Assembly: GCF_023276655.1 (NCBI RefSeq)
Contig: NZ_JALGRK010000001.1
Span: forward strand, 825,501-889,500
DNA length: 64,000 nt
Reading direction: 5' to 3'
From: Olsenella intestinalis
GTDB taxonomy: Bacteria; Actinomycetota; Coriobacteriia; Coriobacteriales; Atopobiaceae
Shown: positions 23,314 through 31,854 of the stretch, piece by piece
Layout: every line of letters begins with the position of its first letter
How positions within the stretch are numbered: the stretch's first letter is position 1
The notes under the pieces: model-generated
Databases searched by the model: none
Seen by the model: the letters and a program-made list of their open reading frames with translations, nothing else
What the model was told of the DNA's origin: nothing
Translations under genes and position numbers: made by a program

Positions 23314-23401
23314 GATTGACCTAAGGCACATGTTCGCAAGCGACGCGGCCTGCGCGTCGCACGAGATACGGGTTGGGAGCACGATCGTGTCCGAGGACGT
23401 C

Positions 23402-24160
23402 ATGACAAACGGTGGCTCGACGGCCGACGGCGGCGCCGACAAGGACGGCTCCTTCGTCCCGCGCTACGTGACCGTGGCGGACTTCCTGCGCGGTATGATC
23501 TACAACCACGAGCTCGAGCCGGGCGAGAAGATCCCCTCCGAGCACCAGCTCATGGACCACTTCGACATCGCCCGCGGCACCGCCCGCCACGCCATCAAGA
23601 TCCTCGCCGACGAGGGCCTGCTCAAGCAGGCGCACGGCCGAGGCACCTTCGTCTCGCGCCCCGACATCACCCACGACGTGAGCCGCTTCCCGCTCTCCAT
23701 CGCCCAGTCGCTCACCGACCAGGGCAAGTCGTTCGAGACGCACGTCGTCGGCTCCAAGGTCGAGGTGCCGCCTCCCGCCATCCAGGTCGCGCTCGACGTC
23801 AAGCCCGGCGTGCCGTGCTTCTACGTGCAGCGCGTGCGCTGCGTCGCCGGCGAGCCCATGGTCTGCCAGGAGGACTGGGTCTCGCTCGTCGAGTGCCCCG
23901 GCGTCGACCAGGTCGACTACGCCACCGAGACCATGTTCGACGCGATCGAACGCATCAGCGGCCACAAGATCAAGCAGTCGCACATGACCTACAGCGCACG
24001 CAACGTCGGGCGCGACTTCGGTGCGAGCCTTGGCTGCGAGGAGTCCACCGCCGTGCTCGTGCTCGAGCAGCTCATCTCCCTCGACGACGGCCGCCCCGTC
24101 TCGTGGGGACGCACCTGGTTCAAGCCGGGCCAGACCGTCACGGGCACCACGTCCATCTAG
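23402..24160 (+). CDS. GntR-family (HutC/UTRA) transcriptional regulator
   Basis: 252 residues. The N-terminal winged helix contains GEKIPSEHQLMDHF and ARGTARHAIKILADEGLL (about residues 42-75), ending with the wing GRGTFV. A UTRA effector domain follows (about 100-245), which binds phosphosugars in related regulators. The ATG at 23402 is preferred for the GAGGA seven bases before it; an in-frame ATG at 23330 would add 24 poorly conserved residues. The paired TTGTAC sites upstream and four more before the PTS operon suggest that it represses itself and that operon until a sugar phosphate appears. Confidence 0.88.
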   Translation: MTNGGSTADGGADKDGSFVPRYVTVADFLRGMIYNHELEPGEKIPSEHQLMDHFDIARGTARHAIKILADEGLLKQAHGRGTFVSRPDITHDVSRFPLSIAQSLTDQGKSFETHVVGSKVEVPPPAIQVALDVKPGVPCFYVQRVRCVAGEPMVCQEDWVSLVECPGVDQVDYATETMFDAIERISGHKIKQSHMTYSARNVGRDFGASLGCEESTAVLVLEQLISLDDGRPVSWGRTWFKPGQTVTGTTSI

Positions 24161-24241
24161 CGACTCGCCCGGTCACATCGCGTCGCGACACGCGCCCCGT
24201 TTGCGATTGCCCCGTCCGTATGGCATCGCTAGCGGGGCCAA

Positions 24242-24516
24242 CTTGTACACAGAAGAACCCATCGCCAGGCGTCACTTGTACACAAAATTGTGGACGAAAA
24301 CGACCGTTCGGCGGCATTTCTCGACCGCTGGCAAAACCAAATCGTCCAACTTGTACAACTCGAGCGAAGCGTAAACGCGTCCCGAAATTGCATACTCGCA
24401 GCGTTTACCTGCTCAATTTCATACGCTCATGCAGTAATGCCACTCACGCAACACAATTCAAGCACCAGTCGGCCATCGGAATGACTTGTACAGCCTAGGT
24501 TGAACAACCCTAAGAT
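24242..24516 (+). promoter_or_regulatory. Array of four TTGTAC operators and the PTS-operon promoter
   Basis: Within the 393-base gap between the regulator and the TIM-like gene lie CTTGTACAC (24242-24250), CTTGTACAC (24275-24283), CTTGTACAA (24350-24358) and CTTGTACAG (24485-24493). The last overlaps a plausible -35 (TTGTAC, 24486-24491), with TAAGAT at 24511-24516 as -10. The rest of the gap is A+T-richer than the genes and holds no reading frame I can support. Confidence 0.65.
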
Positions 24517-24553
24517 TCGAGTGGAAATCAACGCCATCGGATCGGGAGGTCGT

Positions 24554-25258
24554 ATGCAACCCATCGCCCTGCGGAGACCGTTCTTCGTCGTCAACCCCAA
24601 GTCGTACCTCTACGGAGAAGAGCTTCGCGCCCTCGCCCGCAAGACCGACGAGCTCTGCGAGCGCTACGGCTTCCAGAGCCTGTTCACCGCGCAGCTGATC
24701 GACCTCGCCTGGGTCGCCGAGAACTGCCCGCACCTAATCCCCTGCGCGCAGAACATGGAGAGCCTCAAACCCGGCCGCGGCATGGGCCACATCCTGCCCG
24801 AGGCGCTCGCGGCCGCCGGCGTCCGCGCGACCTTCCTCAACCACGCCGAGAACCCCATGACCGTCGGCGAGCTCGCCCGCACCATCAAGCGCGCCCGCGA
24901 GGTCGGCATCCTCACCTGCGTCTGCGCCGACTCCGTCGACGAGGCCCGCGCCATCGCCGAGCTCCACCCCGACATCATGACCTGCGAGCTCAACGAGCTC
25001 ATCGGCACCGGAAAGATCGCAGGCCCCGACTACATCCGCGCCTCCACCGAGGCCGTCAAGTCCGTCTCGCCCGACACCATGGTCCTGCAGGCCGCGGGCA
25101 TCTCCTCCGGCCAGGACGTCTACGACGCCATCATCTACGGCGGCGACGCCACGGGCGGCACCTCCGGCATCGTGGCCGCCGACGACCCCTTCGCCGTCCT
25201 CGAGGAGATGTTCGCCTCCCTCGACCGCGTCCGCTCCGACCTCGCAAAGGAGGCCTAG
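24554..25258 (+). CDS. Triosephosphate-isomerase-like sugar phosphate isomerase
   Basis: 234 residues with the TIM active site preserved but otherwise far from glycolytic TpiA. The Asn/Lys pair is in NPKSY (Asn14, Lys16), the catalytic His is His97 in FLNHAENP, and the base Glu is Glu145, located by the downstream IGTGK motif. The phosphate loop is AGISSGQDV / GGDATGG. Such TpiA-like proteins occur in polyol PTS operons; related EryH interconverts tetrulose phosphates, so a ketose or aldose phosphate other than triose is plausible. The start at 24554 is set by GGAGGT. It is the first gene of the operon and lies 2 bases before yjbQ. Confidence 0.82.
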   Translation: MQPIALRRPFFVVNPKSYLYGEELRALARKTDELCERYGFQSLFTAQLIDLAWVAENCPHLIPCAQNMESLKPGRGMGHILPEALAAAGVRATFLNHAENPMTVGELARTIKRAREVGILTCVCADSVDEARAIAELHPDIMTCELNELIGTGKIAGPDYIRASTEAVKSVSPDTMVLQAAGISSGQDVYDAIIYGGDATGGTSGIVAADDPFAVLEEMFASLDRVRSDLAKEA

Positions 25259-25260
25259 CC

Positions 25261-25782
25261 ATGGCCGTCTACAAGGACCGCGTCATCGTCGAGACCCTCG
25301 CCGACAAGCCCACCTACACCGACGTCACCGACGAGGTGCGCGCCATCGTGGCGGCCAGCGGCATCAAGGAGGGCATCGTCACCTGCATCTCCCAGCACAC
25401 CACCTGCGCCGTCTTCACCGAGGAGTACGACCACGACCACACCCCGGCCGGCGACACCTTCCTGCAGGCCGACCTCAACGAGGGGCTCGACGTCGTCTTC
25501 CCCGAGCAGCACGACTGGAACACCTACCGCTACCCGGGCCTGGCCCACTTCGAGGCCGTCGAGTCCTGGCCCGACGCCGCCTCCTACCTGCCCGGCGGCG
25601 ACCGCCGCGCCCTCTGGAACGGCGACGCCCACCTGCGCAGCACGCTCGTCGGCGGCTCGGTCACCCTCGAGGTCGAGGCCGGCGCCCTCCAGATGAACGG
25701 CCTCGCGAGCATCTTCTTCGTCGACTACGACCGCACCCGTGAGCGCACACGCAAGCTCCGCGTCATCGTGATGGGGGAGTAG
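25261..25782 (+). CDS. YjbQ/UPF0047 family protein
   Basis: 173 residues with the UPF0047 signatures SQHTTCAVFTEE (about residues 42-53) and NGDAHLRSTLVGGS (about 120-133), whose His and acidic residues form a metal site. Family members have weak thiamine-phosphate-synthase activity; their physiological role is unsettled. Its repeated place in sugar PTS operons, here between a TIM-like isomerase and EIIB, suggests a phosphate-ester or repair function in this pathway (inference). It starts 2 bases after the previous stop. Confidence 0.88.
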   Translation: MAVYKDRVIVETLADKPTYTDVTDEVRAIVAASGIKEGIVTCISQHTTCAVFTEEYDHDHTPAGDTFLQADLNEGLDVVFPEQHDWNTYRYPGLAHFEAVESWPDAASYLPGGDRRALWNGDAHLRSTLVGGSVTLEVEAGALQMNGLASIFFVDYDRTRERTRKLRVIVMGE

Positions 25783-25895
25783 CGCCGCCAGCGCCACCTA
25801 CCTCGTCGACACCCAGGGAGTAACCGCGCCGGCCCCGCCGCGCGCGTACCCAATATTTGCAACCACACCATCAGTCTTTGCGAAAGGAGGAAGAA

Positions 25896-26186
25896 ATGGT
25901 CAACATTCTTCTGGCATGCGGATCGGGCATCGCCACCTCGACGGCGGTGGCCGCAAAGGTCAAGGACCTTCTCGACGGCAACGGCTTCGCGGGCAAGTTC
26001 CAGATCACCACGTGCTCGATCGCCGACGCCGTGGGCAAGTCCGCGGGCGCCGACCTCGTCATCGCCACCACCGTCAAGCCCGGCGGGATCGACTGCCCCT
26101 TCATCTCGGGCATCCCGTTCCTGACCGGCATGGGCAAGGCCAACGCCGAGAAGCAGGTCCTCGACTTCATGGCCGCCAACGCCTAG
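25896..26186 (+). CDS. PTS EIIB component, galactitol type
   Basis: 96 residues. The phosphocysteine is Cys8 in LLACGSGIATS, the P-loop of the GatB/SgcB class. It accepts phosphate from EIIA and hands it to the incoming sugar on EIIC. The ATG at 25896 follows AAAGGAGG. It is separated from yjbQ by 113 bases and from EIIC by a 112-base spacer with short repeats. Confidence 0.92.
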   Translation: MVNILLACGSGIATSTAVAAKVKDLLDGNGFAGKFQITTCSIADAVGKSAGADLVIATTVKPGGIDCPFISGIPFLTGMGKANAEKQVLDFMAANA

Positions 26187-26188
26187 CG

Positions 26189-26230
26189 CCACGCACCACG
26201 CACCACGCATCACCTAGCACCACGCACTAC
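26189..26230 (+). repeat. Short imperfect CACGCAC repeats between EIIB and EIIC
   Basis: The spacer holds four or five imperfect copies of CACCACGCA. It then reads into a G-rich stretch and GAGAAGAGC (26263-26271). It might be a slippage tract or an unstructured spacer that tunes the EIIB/EIIC ratio; no hairpin with a T-tract is seen. Confidence 0.5.
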
Positions 26231-26298
26231 CATGCATGCTCGACCAAGCAAAGGGGGCGGGGGAGAAGAGCCTCCGCCAAGAGTAGAAGGCACACATC

Positions 26299-27738
26299 AT
26301 GGATGCAATCGTAGGATTCTTCACCGGCGTGTCCAGTCTGGGCGTGTCGGTCGTCATGCCGATCGTGCTCACGATCATCGGCTGCCTCTTCGGATGCGGC
26401 TTCGGCAAGAGCCTCAAGGCCGGCCTCACCGTGGGCATCGGCTTCATCGGCCTCAACCTCGTCATCAACCAGCTCATGGGCACCGACCTCGCCGGCGCCG
26501 TGACCGCCATGGTCACCCGCTTCGGCCTGTCGCTCTCGATCATCGACGTGGGCTGGCCCGCCGCCTCCGCCATCGCCATGGGCTCGGTCGTCGGCACCAT
26601 CATCATCCCGCTCGGCCTGCTCGTTAACATCGTGATGCTCATCACCAACACCACGCAGACCGCCGACGTCGACATCTGGAACTACTGGCACTTCGCCTTC
26701 ACCGGTGCCCTCGTCGCCATCATCACCAACAACGTCGCCCTCGGCATCGCCGCGGCCGTCATCAACGAGGTCGTCGTCCTCATCATCGGCGACGTCACCG
26801 CCCCGCTCGTCGAGGAGTCCCTCGGCCTGCCCGGCGTCTCCATCCCGCACGGCTTCGCCGGCGCCTACGCGCCCATCGCCTGGGTGATGGACAAGATCAT
26901 CGACAAGATCCCCGGCCTGAACAAGATCGACATCAACGTCGAGAACATGCAGAAGAAGTTCGGCGTCTTCGGCGACCCGATCCTGCTCGGCTCCATCATC
27001 GGTCTCGTGATCGGCATCCTCGCCGGCTACGGCTTCCTGCCCGGCGTCGACGCCGCCGGCGAGGCGACCCCGTCCTTCCTCGCCACGGCCGTCTACATGG
27101 GCGCCGTCATGGTCCTCATCCCCAAGATGGCCGCCCTGCTGATGGAGGGCCTGCTCCCCATCTCCGACGCCGCCTCCAGCTTCATCTCCGAGCACTTCCA
27201 GAACCGCGGCAAGATCTACATCGGCCTCGACTCCGCCGTCGGCACCGGCCACCCCGTGACCCTCACGATGGCCCTCATCCTCGTGCCGTTCTGCATCGCC
27301 CTTTCCTTCGTGCTCCCTGGCAACAAGGTCATGCCCCTTGCTGACCTCGCCTGCATTCCGTACATGCTCGTCCTGGTGACCCCCATCGTCCACCAGAACG
27401 GCTTCCGCGGAATCCTCTGCGGCATCGTGGTCCTCGCGGTTGGCCTCTACATCGCCACCGACCTCTCGCCGCTCATCACGCAGGCAGCCTCGAACGTCAA
27501 CTTCGACATGGGCGGTGCCGCCGCCATCTCCTCCATCTGCGACGGCGCCAACCCCCTGACCTGGGTCATCGTTCGCCTCGGTCAGCTCGGCAACGGCATC
27601 GGCCTCGTCGTCCCCGGCGCAGCCGTCATCGCCCTCGCCATCTGGAACCGCACCCGCATCATCCGCGAGGCCGCCCAGCTCCACGAGGGCGACGCCCCCG
27701 TCGAGACCACCGACGCCTCCGCGGCTTCCGCCCACTAG
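26299..27738 (+). CDS. PTS EIIC transporter, galactitol type
   Basis: 479-residue polytopic membrane protein of the GatC family, the sugar channel of the PTS. About ten hydrophobic segments, GCGFGKSLKAGLTVGIGFIG (about residues 32-51) and the conserved VGWPAASAIAMGS are visible. A cytoplasmic loop near residues 195-225 carries KKFGVFGDP. The substrate is probably a hexitol, pentitol or tetritol, but the family has diversified. It is followed by two hairpins at 27749-27805 that should reduce transcription of the downstream genes. Confidence 0.92.
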   Translation: MDAIVGFFTGVSSLGVSVVMPIVLTIIGCLFGCGFGKSLKAGLTVGIGFIGLNLVINQLMGTDLAGAVTAMVTRFGLSLSIIDVGWPAASAIAMGSVVGTIIIPLGLLVNIVMLITNTTQTADVDIWNYWHFAFTGALVAIITNNVALGIAAAVINEVVVLIIGDVTAPLVEESLGLPGVSIPHGFAGAYAPIAWVMDKIIDKIPGLNKIDINVENMQKKFGVFGDPILLGSIIGLVIGILAGYGFLPGVDAAGEATPSFLATAVYMGAVMVLIPKMAALLMEGLLPISDAASSFISEHFQNRGKIYIGLDSAVGTGHPVTLTMALILVPFCIALSFVLPGNKVMPLADLACIPYMLVLVTPIVHQNGFRGILCGIVVLAVGLYIATDLSPLITQAASNVNFDMGGAAAISSICDGANPLTWVIVRLGQLGNGIGLVVPGAAVIALAIWNRTRIIREAAQLHEGDAPVETTDASAASAH

Positions 27739-27748
27739 TCCGATCGGC

Positions 27749-27767
27749 GGCTCGCTGCCAGCGAGCC
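27749..27767 (+). terminator. Hairpin behind EIIC
   Basis: Eight-base-pair stem GGCTCGCT / AGCGAGCC with a GCC loop, 10 bases after the EIIC stop. No T-tract; it probably stabilises the 3' end of the upstream message together with the next hairpin. Confidence 0.6.
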
Positions 27768-27769
27768 CT

Positions 27770-27806
27770 GGGGCGGGACCATCCCCCCGGTCCCGCCCCC
27801 TTTCCT
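27770..27806 (+). terminator. Strong terminator-like hairpin inside the operon
   Basis: Perfect 11-bp stem GGGGCGGGACC / GGTCCCGCCCC (27770-27780, 27789-27799) followed by CTTTCCTT. Only 14 bases then separate it from the ribosome site of the next gene. It should terminate many transcripts and lower expression of the small membrane protein, aldolase and EIIA, unless they have their own promoter. Confidence 0.7.
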
Positions 27807-27819
27807 TGGGGAGAAGAGC

Positions 27820-28323
27820 ATGAAGACCTACAGATACGATCAGGCCAAGTTCAACGTCTCCGTGACGGCGACCGGAGTCTTCTGCGTCGCGCTCCTCGTC
27901 ACCTCCGCGCTCTGCCTTGCCGGCGTCATCGACGTCGTCCCTGCGCCGATCGCTGCCCTGCTCCTCATGGTCTGCGCCTACCAGGTCTGGAACACCTTCG
28001 TCGCCATCGCGAACCCGCAGGACGTCGTCATCGACGACGACACGATCAGCTTCCGCGCCTTCGGCCGCAGCGATACCTACCGCCTCGCCGACATCGAGTC
28101 CTTCAGCGTGCGCGAGGTCGGCGGCGACGCCAAGGTCTACGTCCGCGTCAACGGCGGCGGGCTCCTCCGCGGCCGCTACTGGCTGCAGCTCCTCTACATG
28201 AACGACGGCAAGGAGCTCTTCCAGTGGATCGAGGACTTCGAGTATCGCCTCGACCCCACGAGCCTCAAGTCGCGCGCCCGCCGCTCGAGCGAACAGGCCC
28301 GCGCCGCCAAGTCAGCCCGCTAG
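27820..28323 (+). CDS. Small membrane protein of unknown function in the PTS operon
   Basis: 167 residues. Two hydrophobic segments (about 14-37 and 40-60) form a hairpin anchor. They are followed by a soluble domain whose IDDDTISFRAFGRSDTYRL and GGDAKVYVRVNGG strands resemble the bacterial PH-like domains of membrane-anchored proteins. The C-terminus is basic (Arg/Lys/Ser/Ala). The ATG directly follows GGGGAGAAGAGC, so the ribosome site coincides with a GAGAAGAGC copy (27811-27819). Its role in sugar uptake is unknown. Confidence 0.75.
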   Translation: MKTYRYDQAKFNVSVTATGVFCVALLVTSALCLAGVIDVVPAPIAALLLMVCAYQVWNTFVAIANPQDVVIDDDTISFRAFGRSDTYRLADIESFSVREVGGDAKVYVRVNGGGLLRGRYWLQLLYMNDGKELFQWIEDFEYRLDPTSLKSRARRSSEQARAAKSAR

Positions 28324-28460
28324 GGGAGGGCCACACCCCGCGCACCCCGCGGCACGCCCCGCACCCCTCATCCCGCACCCACCAAACTCGACTATCCCGC
28401 GCACGGCCCGCGCCGCGCGCTAGACCACCCCTACCCAGCAACGTCCGCAAAGGAGCACCC

Positions 28461-29345
28461 ATGCTCGTCAACCTTCGTGACATCTGCGCCATCGCCGAGC
28501 AGAAGAACATGGCGATCGCGTCCTTCAATGTCCCGAGCCTCGAGGCGACCCGCGCCGCGCTCGACGCGGCCGAGGAGAGCGGATACCCCGTCATCCTGAG
28601 TCACGCCGAGGGCCACGACCCCTTCGCCCCTCTCGACTACGTCGGCCCCATGATGGTCGCGCTTGCCGAGCGATCGAGCGCCCTGGTCTGCGTCCACCTC
28701 GACCACTGTGAGAACCTCTCGTACATGCGCCGCGCGCTCGAGATGGGCTTCACCGGCGCCATGTTCGACGGCTCGATGCTGCCCTACGACGAGAACGTCG
28801 CCAACTCCGCCCGCGCCGCCGACATGGTCGCGGCCTTCGACTGCGGCCTCGAGTGCGAGCTCGGCTCCATGGGCACGCGCGAGAACGGCGCCGGCCACGA
28901 GAACGACCACGTCTCCGAGGCCGTCTACACCGACCCCGACCAGGCCAAGGACTTCGTCGCGAGCACGGGGCTCGACATTCTCGCCTGCTCCTTCGGCACC
29001 TCGCACGGCATCTACAAGGGCGAGCCGCACCTCTCCTTCGACGTCCTGCGCCAGATCCGCGACCGCGTGAGCGTGCCCCTGGTCATGCACGGCGGCTCGG
29101 GCGTCTCCGACGAGGACTATCACCGCTCCATCGACGCGGGCATCCGCAAGGTCAACTACTACACGTACGGCGTCAAGTACGCCGGCGACGCCGTCCGCGA
29201 GCTCGTGCGCGACTTCGAGGGCGCCCACGGCGCCGACGCGCCCGTCTACTGGCACGACATGACGGTCGCCGCCTACGAGCGCATGTACGCCGACTTCAAG
29301 CACGTCATCGAGGTATTCGCAAACGGCGCGGCGCCCATCGCGTAG
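28461..29345 (+). CDS. Class II sugar-bisphosphate/phosphate aldolase
   Basis: 294-residue zinc-dependent aldolase of the FbaA/GatY/KbaY family. Asp81-His82 (VHLDHCEN), His182 (FGTSHGIYKG) and His210 (MHGGSG) supply the catalytic Asp and zinc ligands. The phosphate loop is GGSGVSDED. In galactitol operons such enzymes split tagatose-1,6-bisphosphate; here no tagatose-6-phosphate kinase is nearby, so a sugar monophosphate is equally possible. The ATG at 28461 follows AAAGGAG. The preceding 137 bases are C-rich and hold nothing recognisable. Confidence 0.9.
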   Translation: MLVNLRDICAIAEQKNMAIASFNVPSLEATRAALDAAEESGYPVILSHAEGHDPFAPLDYVGPMMVALAERSSALVCVHLDHCENLSYMRRALEMGFTGAMFDGSMLPYDENVANSARAADMVAAFDCGLECELGSMGTRENGAGHENDHVSEAVYTDPDQAKDFVASTGLDILACSFGTSHGIYKGEPHLSFDVLRQIRDRVSVPLVMHGGSGVSDEDYHRSIDAGIRKVNYYTYGVKYAGDAVRELVRDFEGAHGADAPVYWHDMTVAAYERMYADFKHVIEVFANGAAPIA

Positions 29346-29362
29346 CGCACTAAGGAGATCCA

Positions 29363-29836
29363 ATGTCACAGGTAGACACCTCCCTCTTCAGGCCCGAGCT
29401 CGTCTTCTTCGACTTCGAGGCCACCGACGAGTGGGACTTCTTCGCCAAGATGAGCGACACCCTCAAGGAGAAGGGCTACGTCCGCGACTCCTGGCACGAC
29501 GCCATCTGCGCGCGCGAGAAGAGCTTCCCCACGGGCCTGCAGTTCGAGAAGATCGGCGTCGCCATCCCGCACGTCGACCCCGAGAACATCGTCAAGCCCT
29601 ACATCGCGATCATCAAGCCCAAGGCGCCGATCGACTTCGCGCCCATGGCCGACATGGTCGACCACCCCGTCCACACCGAGCTCATCATCAACCTCGGCCT
29701 GCTCGCGCACGCCGAGGACCAGGTGGCCGTCCTCCAGGCCATGATGGGCATCTTCATGGACGAGGAGGCCACGGCCGAGATCATGTCCCAGGACACGCCC
29801 GAGGGCATCATCGACGCCATCGCCAAGCGCTGCTAG
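29363..29836 (+). CDS. PTS EIIA component, fructose/galactitol type
   Basis: 157-residue PTS_EIIA type-2 domain. The phosphohistidine is His70 in GVAIPHVDPE. It passes phosphate from HPr to the EIIB encoded at 25896. The RBS AAGGAG precedes the ATG by eight bases. Lying last in the operon, behind the internal terminator and the aldolase, it may be limiting for uptake. No clear terminator follows. Confidence 0.92.
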   Translation: MSQVDTSLFRPELVFFDFEATDEWDFFAKMSDTLKEKGYVRDSWHDAICAREKSFPTGLQFEKIGVAIPHVDPENIVKPYIAIIKPKAPIDFAPMADMVDHPVHTELIINLGLLAHAEDQVAVLQAMMGIFMDEEATAEIMSQDTPEGIIDAIAKRC

Positions 29837-30359
29837 GTACGGCGTCGCCGCAACAGATTCCTCCGCCGGACGCCTCGCTCGCCGGACGTGGTGCACCCGA
29901 CCCGCCTGGGCGCCCGGAGACTTCGCTTCACCTCTCGACTGGTTGTTCCCTCAGTAAGCACAATGTGGCCCCCATCGCAGCCAGCCTGCACGACCCCCGT
30001 GCACACCCAATCGCGGCTCCTCCTCCATTGGTCGCGACCCGCGCGACCCCATCCGCGCGGGATTGCATCGACGCACCATCGCCTCAGGAACCGAGGAGAA
30101 GAGCATGTCTCTTCTCCCCGGTTCCGCTGTCATGTTGCCGTTGGGCGCAGGACGACAAGGAACTACGCAATTTTGGGTCGTCGTGGCATGTTTTGAGGTC
30201 CCGTATTGCAAAAACGCATCCCCGTGGCAAACCGAAACGTAGACTCCCCTGGTTTACCTCAGAATATATTGAATACGGTCATGCCTCTGCCCAGTTAGGC
30301 GGCCAATGTCATGCAGCCTCCTCTTTGGAGGCGGGTCCTCGAAGGGCCTTCGAATTGCC
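29837..30359. other. Long intergenic region behind the PTS operon
   Basis: 523 bases without a supportable gene. It contains the large hairpin at 30087-30125, and from about 30130 becomes clearly A+T-richer (for example TATATTGAATAC near 30266), like the remnant antitoxin gene that follows. This A+T-rich part looks acquired and decayed. Confidence 0.6.
30087..30125. terminator. 17-bp hairpin formed by two inverted copies of the GAGAAGAG word
   Basis: Arms 30087-30103 and 30109-30125 pair over 17 bases with one A-C mismatch and a CATGT loop. Each arm contains GGAGAAGAG or its complement. No T-tract follows. Inverted pairs of uptake-type words serve as terminators in Neisseria and Haemophilus, which makes a similar role conceivable for the PTS operon, although it lies 250 bases downstream. 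Confidence 0.65.
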
Positions 30360-30629
30360 ATGGAACGCAATAATTGCAAATCGAGATTTGAAATCTTGCC
30401 ATCACGGGCCATATTTGCAGCCGGCCTCGTTGCGTGGCTCGACCTCGCCTCCGTTACGCGCGCTTTCCTTCGGCAGATTGTCCGCGAGAACAGGATTCTG
30501 CCCGATCTTCTGGGTACAGAGCCCAATGCTGAGTCTCTTGAGTCGATTCGTGAGGCAGGGCAAATCATCGATGCGGGTGGTTCTGGCTACGCGTCTGCTG
30601 CAGAGATGTTCGACGCAATGGGGCTGTAA
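30360..30629 (+). pseudogene. RelB/DinJ-type antitoxin remnant without toxin
   Basis: Residues LDLASVTRAFLRQIVREN and SIREAGQIIDAGG...SAAEMFDAMGL match the helical middle and C-terminal toxin-binding tail of DinJ/RelB antitoxins. The DNA-binding N-terminal strand is scrambled (CKSRFEILPSRAIFAAGLVAW) and no good ribosome site precedes the ATG. No RelE/YafQ toxin gene follows; the next gene converges from the other side. Most likely a decayed antitoxin. Confidence 0.55.
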
Positions 30630-30642
30630 GGACTTCCGCGCC

Positions 30643-31854
30643 CTACGCCGCCTGCTGTTGCGCGCCCTCCTGTGCGCCTGGCAGCTGCGTCTTGGTCACG
30701 CCCTCGCCGTAGATGGTCGCCCAGTCCTGGTCGCTCATGTGGAACAGTGTCCATCCCTGGCGTGCCGACTCCTCCGTCTGCTCCTTGGCGCGCTCCGCGT
30801 CACCGTACTCGCGCACGGTGTCGTCGCAAAGTACGAGCACGCCCATGCCCTTGTGCTCCGGGTTGCTCTCGGTGAAGTTCAGCATCGCGTAGTCGCCCGA
30901 GCTGTTGCCGAACGCCAGGATCGGCCTCTTGCCGATCTCGCGCATGATGGCCAGGGGCTTTCCGTTCTTGCCGCACTCGACCTCGTCGAGCGGCGTCGAA
31001 AGGACTACGTCCTCGTCGAGGCCCATGTTGTACTTGTCGGCCACCTGTCCGTTCTGCTTGGTGCTCGCGTATGCCACGTCGGTGGCGACCACGTGGTCCA
31101 TCGGCACGCCAATGCGGCTCACCATCGCGCGCGTCACCTCGCGCTCGCACGCCGAGACCACCCACACGTCAAACTGGTTCGCGCGCAGGTAGTCCACGAC
31201 CTCGGTCATGGGCTTGTAGAACGACTGCGCGTAGGTCATGTTCGCGAATCCCACGGCCGCCGTCTTGTCCGCAAAGTCGTTCACGTACGCGCGGAAGTCC
31301 TTCGGCGTCATCCCGGCAAACGCCGACGCCACAAGGTCCGACTTCGTGGGCCCATCGCTTGGGTCGTAAACCTTTCCCTGGTTGGCCTGCTCGCGCGTCG
31401 CCTCCATTGCGGAGCGCTCCTCGGGCGTGGCGCTGAAGCTGGCGTCGTCCAGCACGCGATGCATCGTCAGGCAGAAGTCAAAGTACACGGGCGCCTTCTC
31501 GCAGACCAGCGTCCCGTCCATGTCAAAGGTGGCGACGCGGTCCGCCGGCTCCACGTAGCCCTTGCTCGCGGGGTCCGTTGCGTTAGACACGAACGAGACG
31601 AGCTCGGCCAGGGCCGCGCTGTCCTTGTTCCACGAGGGGAACGTCTTGGAGTAGTCGATGTGCGCGTTGTCAAAGCTCGCCTGGGCCTGCGTGTCGTTGG
31701 AGCCCGAGGCCGCGCTCTGCGCCGGCGTCTGCTGTCCGCCTGCGATGGCGGCTCTCACCTGGGGCACGAACAGGCAGATGCCCACCGCGAGTGCGACACC
31801 CACCAGAAACGCCACGACAATGCGTCCAATTGGCTGCTTTCCCTCGTTGCCCAT
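30643..31854 (-). CDS. Membrane-anchored HAD-superfamily phosphatase
   Basis: 403 residues. A signal-anchor helix (IGRIVVAFLVGVALAVGICL, about residues 8-27) is followed by a Gln/Ala/Ser linker, so the catalytic domain is extracytoplasmic. HAD motif I is FDMDGTLV (about residues 105-112), motif II is the VVSACE segment, and motif IV is FGNSSGDYAM. The family resembles secreted haloacid-dehalogenase-like acid phosphatases; the substrate is unknown. The start at 31854 follows GAGGAGG; in-frame sequence upstream lacks a ribosome site. The C-terminus is Gln/Ala-rich. It converges with the antitoxin remnant and has no clear terminator between. Confidence 0.85.
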   Translation of the reverse strand: MGNEGKQPIGRIVVAFLVGVALAVGICLFVPQVRAAIAGGQQTPAQSAASGSNDTQAQASFDNAHIDYSKTFPSWNKDSAALAELVSFVSNATDPASKGYVEPADRVATFDMDGTLVCEKAPVYFDFCLTMHRVLDDASFSATPEERSAMEATREQANQGKVYDPSDGPTKSDLVASAFAGMTPKDFRAYVNDFADKTAAVGFANMTYAQSFYKPMTEVVDYLRANQFDVWVVSACEREVTRAMVSRIGVPMDHVVATDVAYASTKQNGQVADKYNMGLDEDVVLSTPLDEVECGKNGKPLAIMREIGKRPILAFGNSSGDYAMLNFTESNPEHKGMGVLVLCDDTVREYGDAERAKEQTEESARQGWTLFHMSDQDWATIYGEGVTKTQLPGAQEGAQQQAA

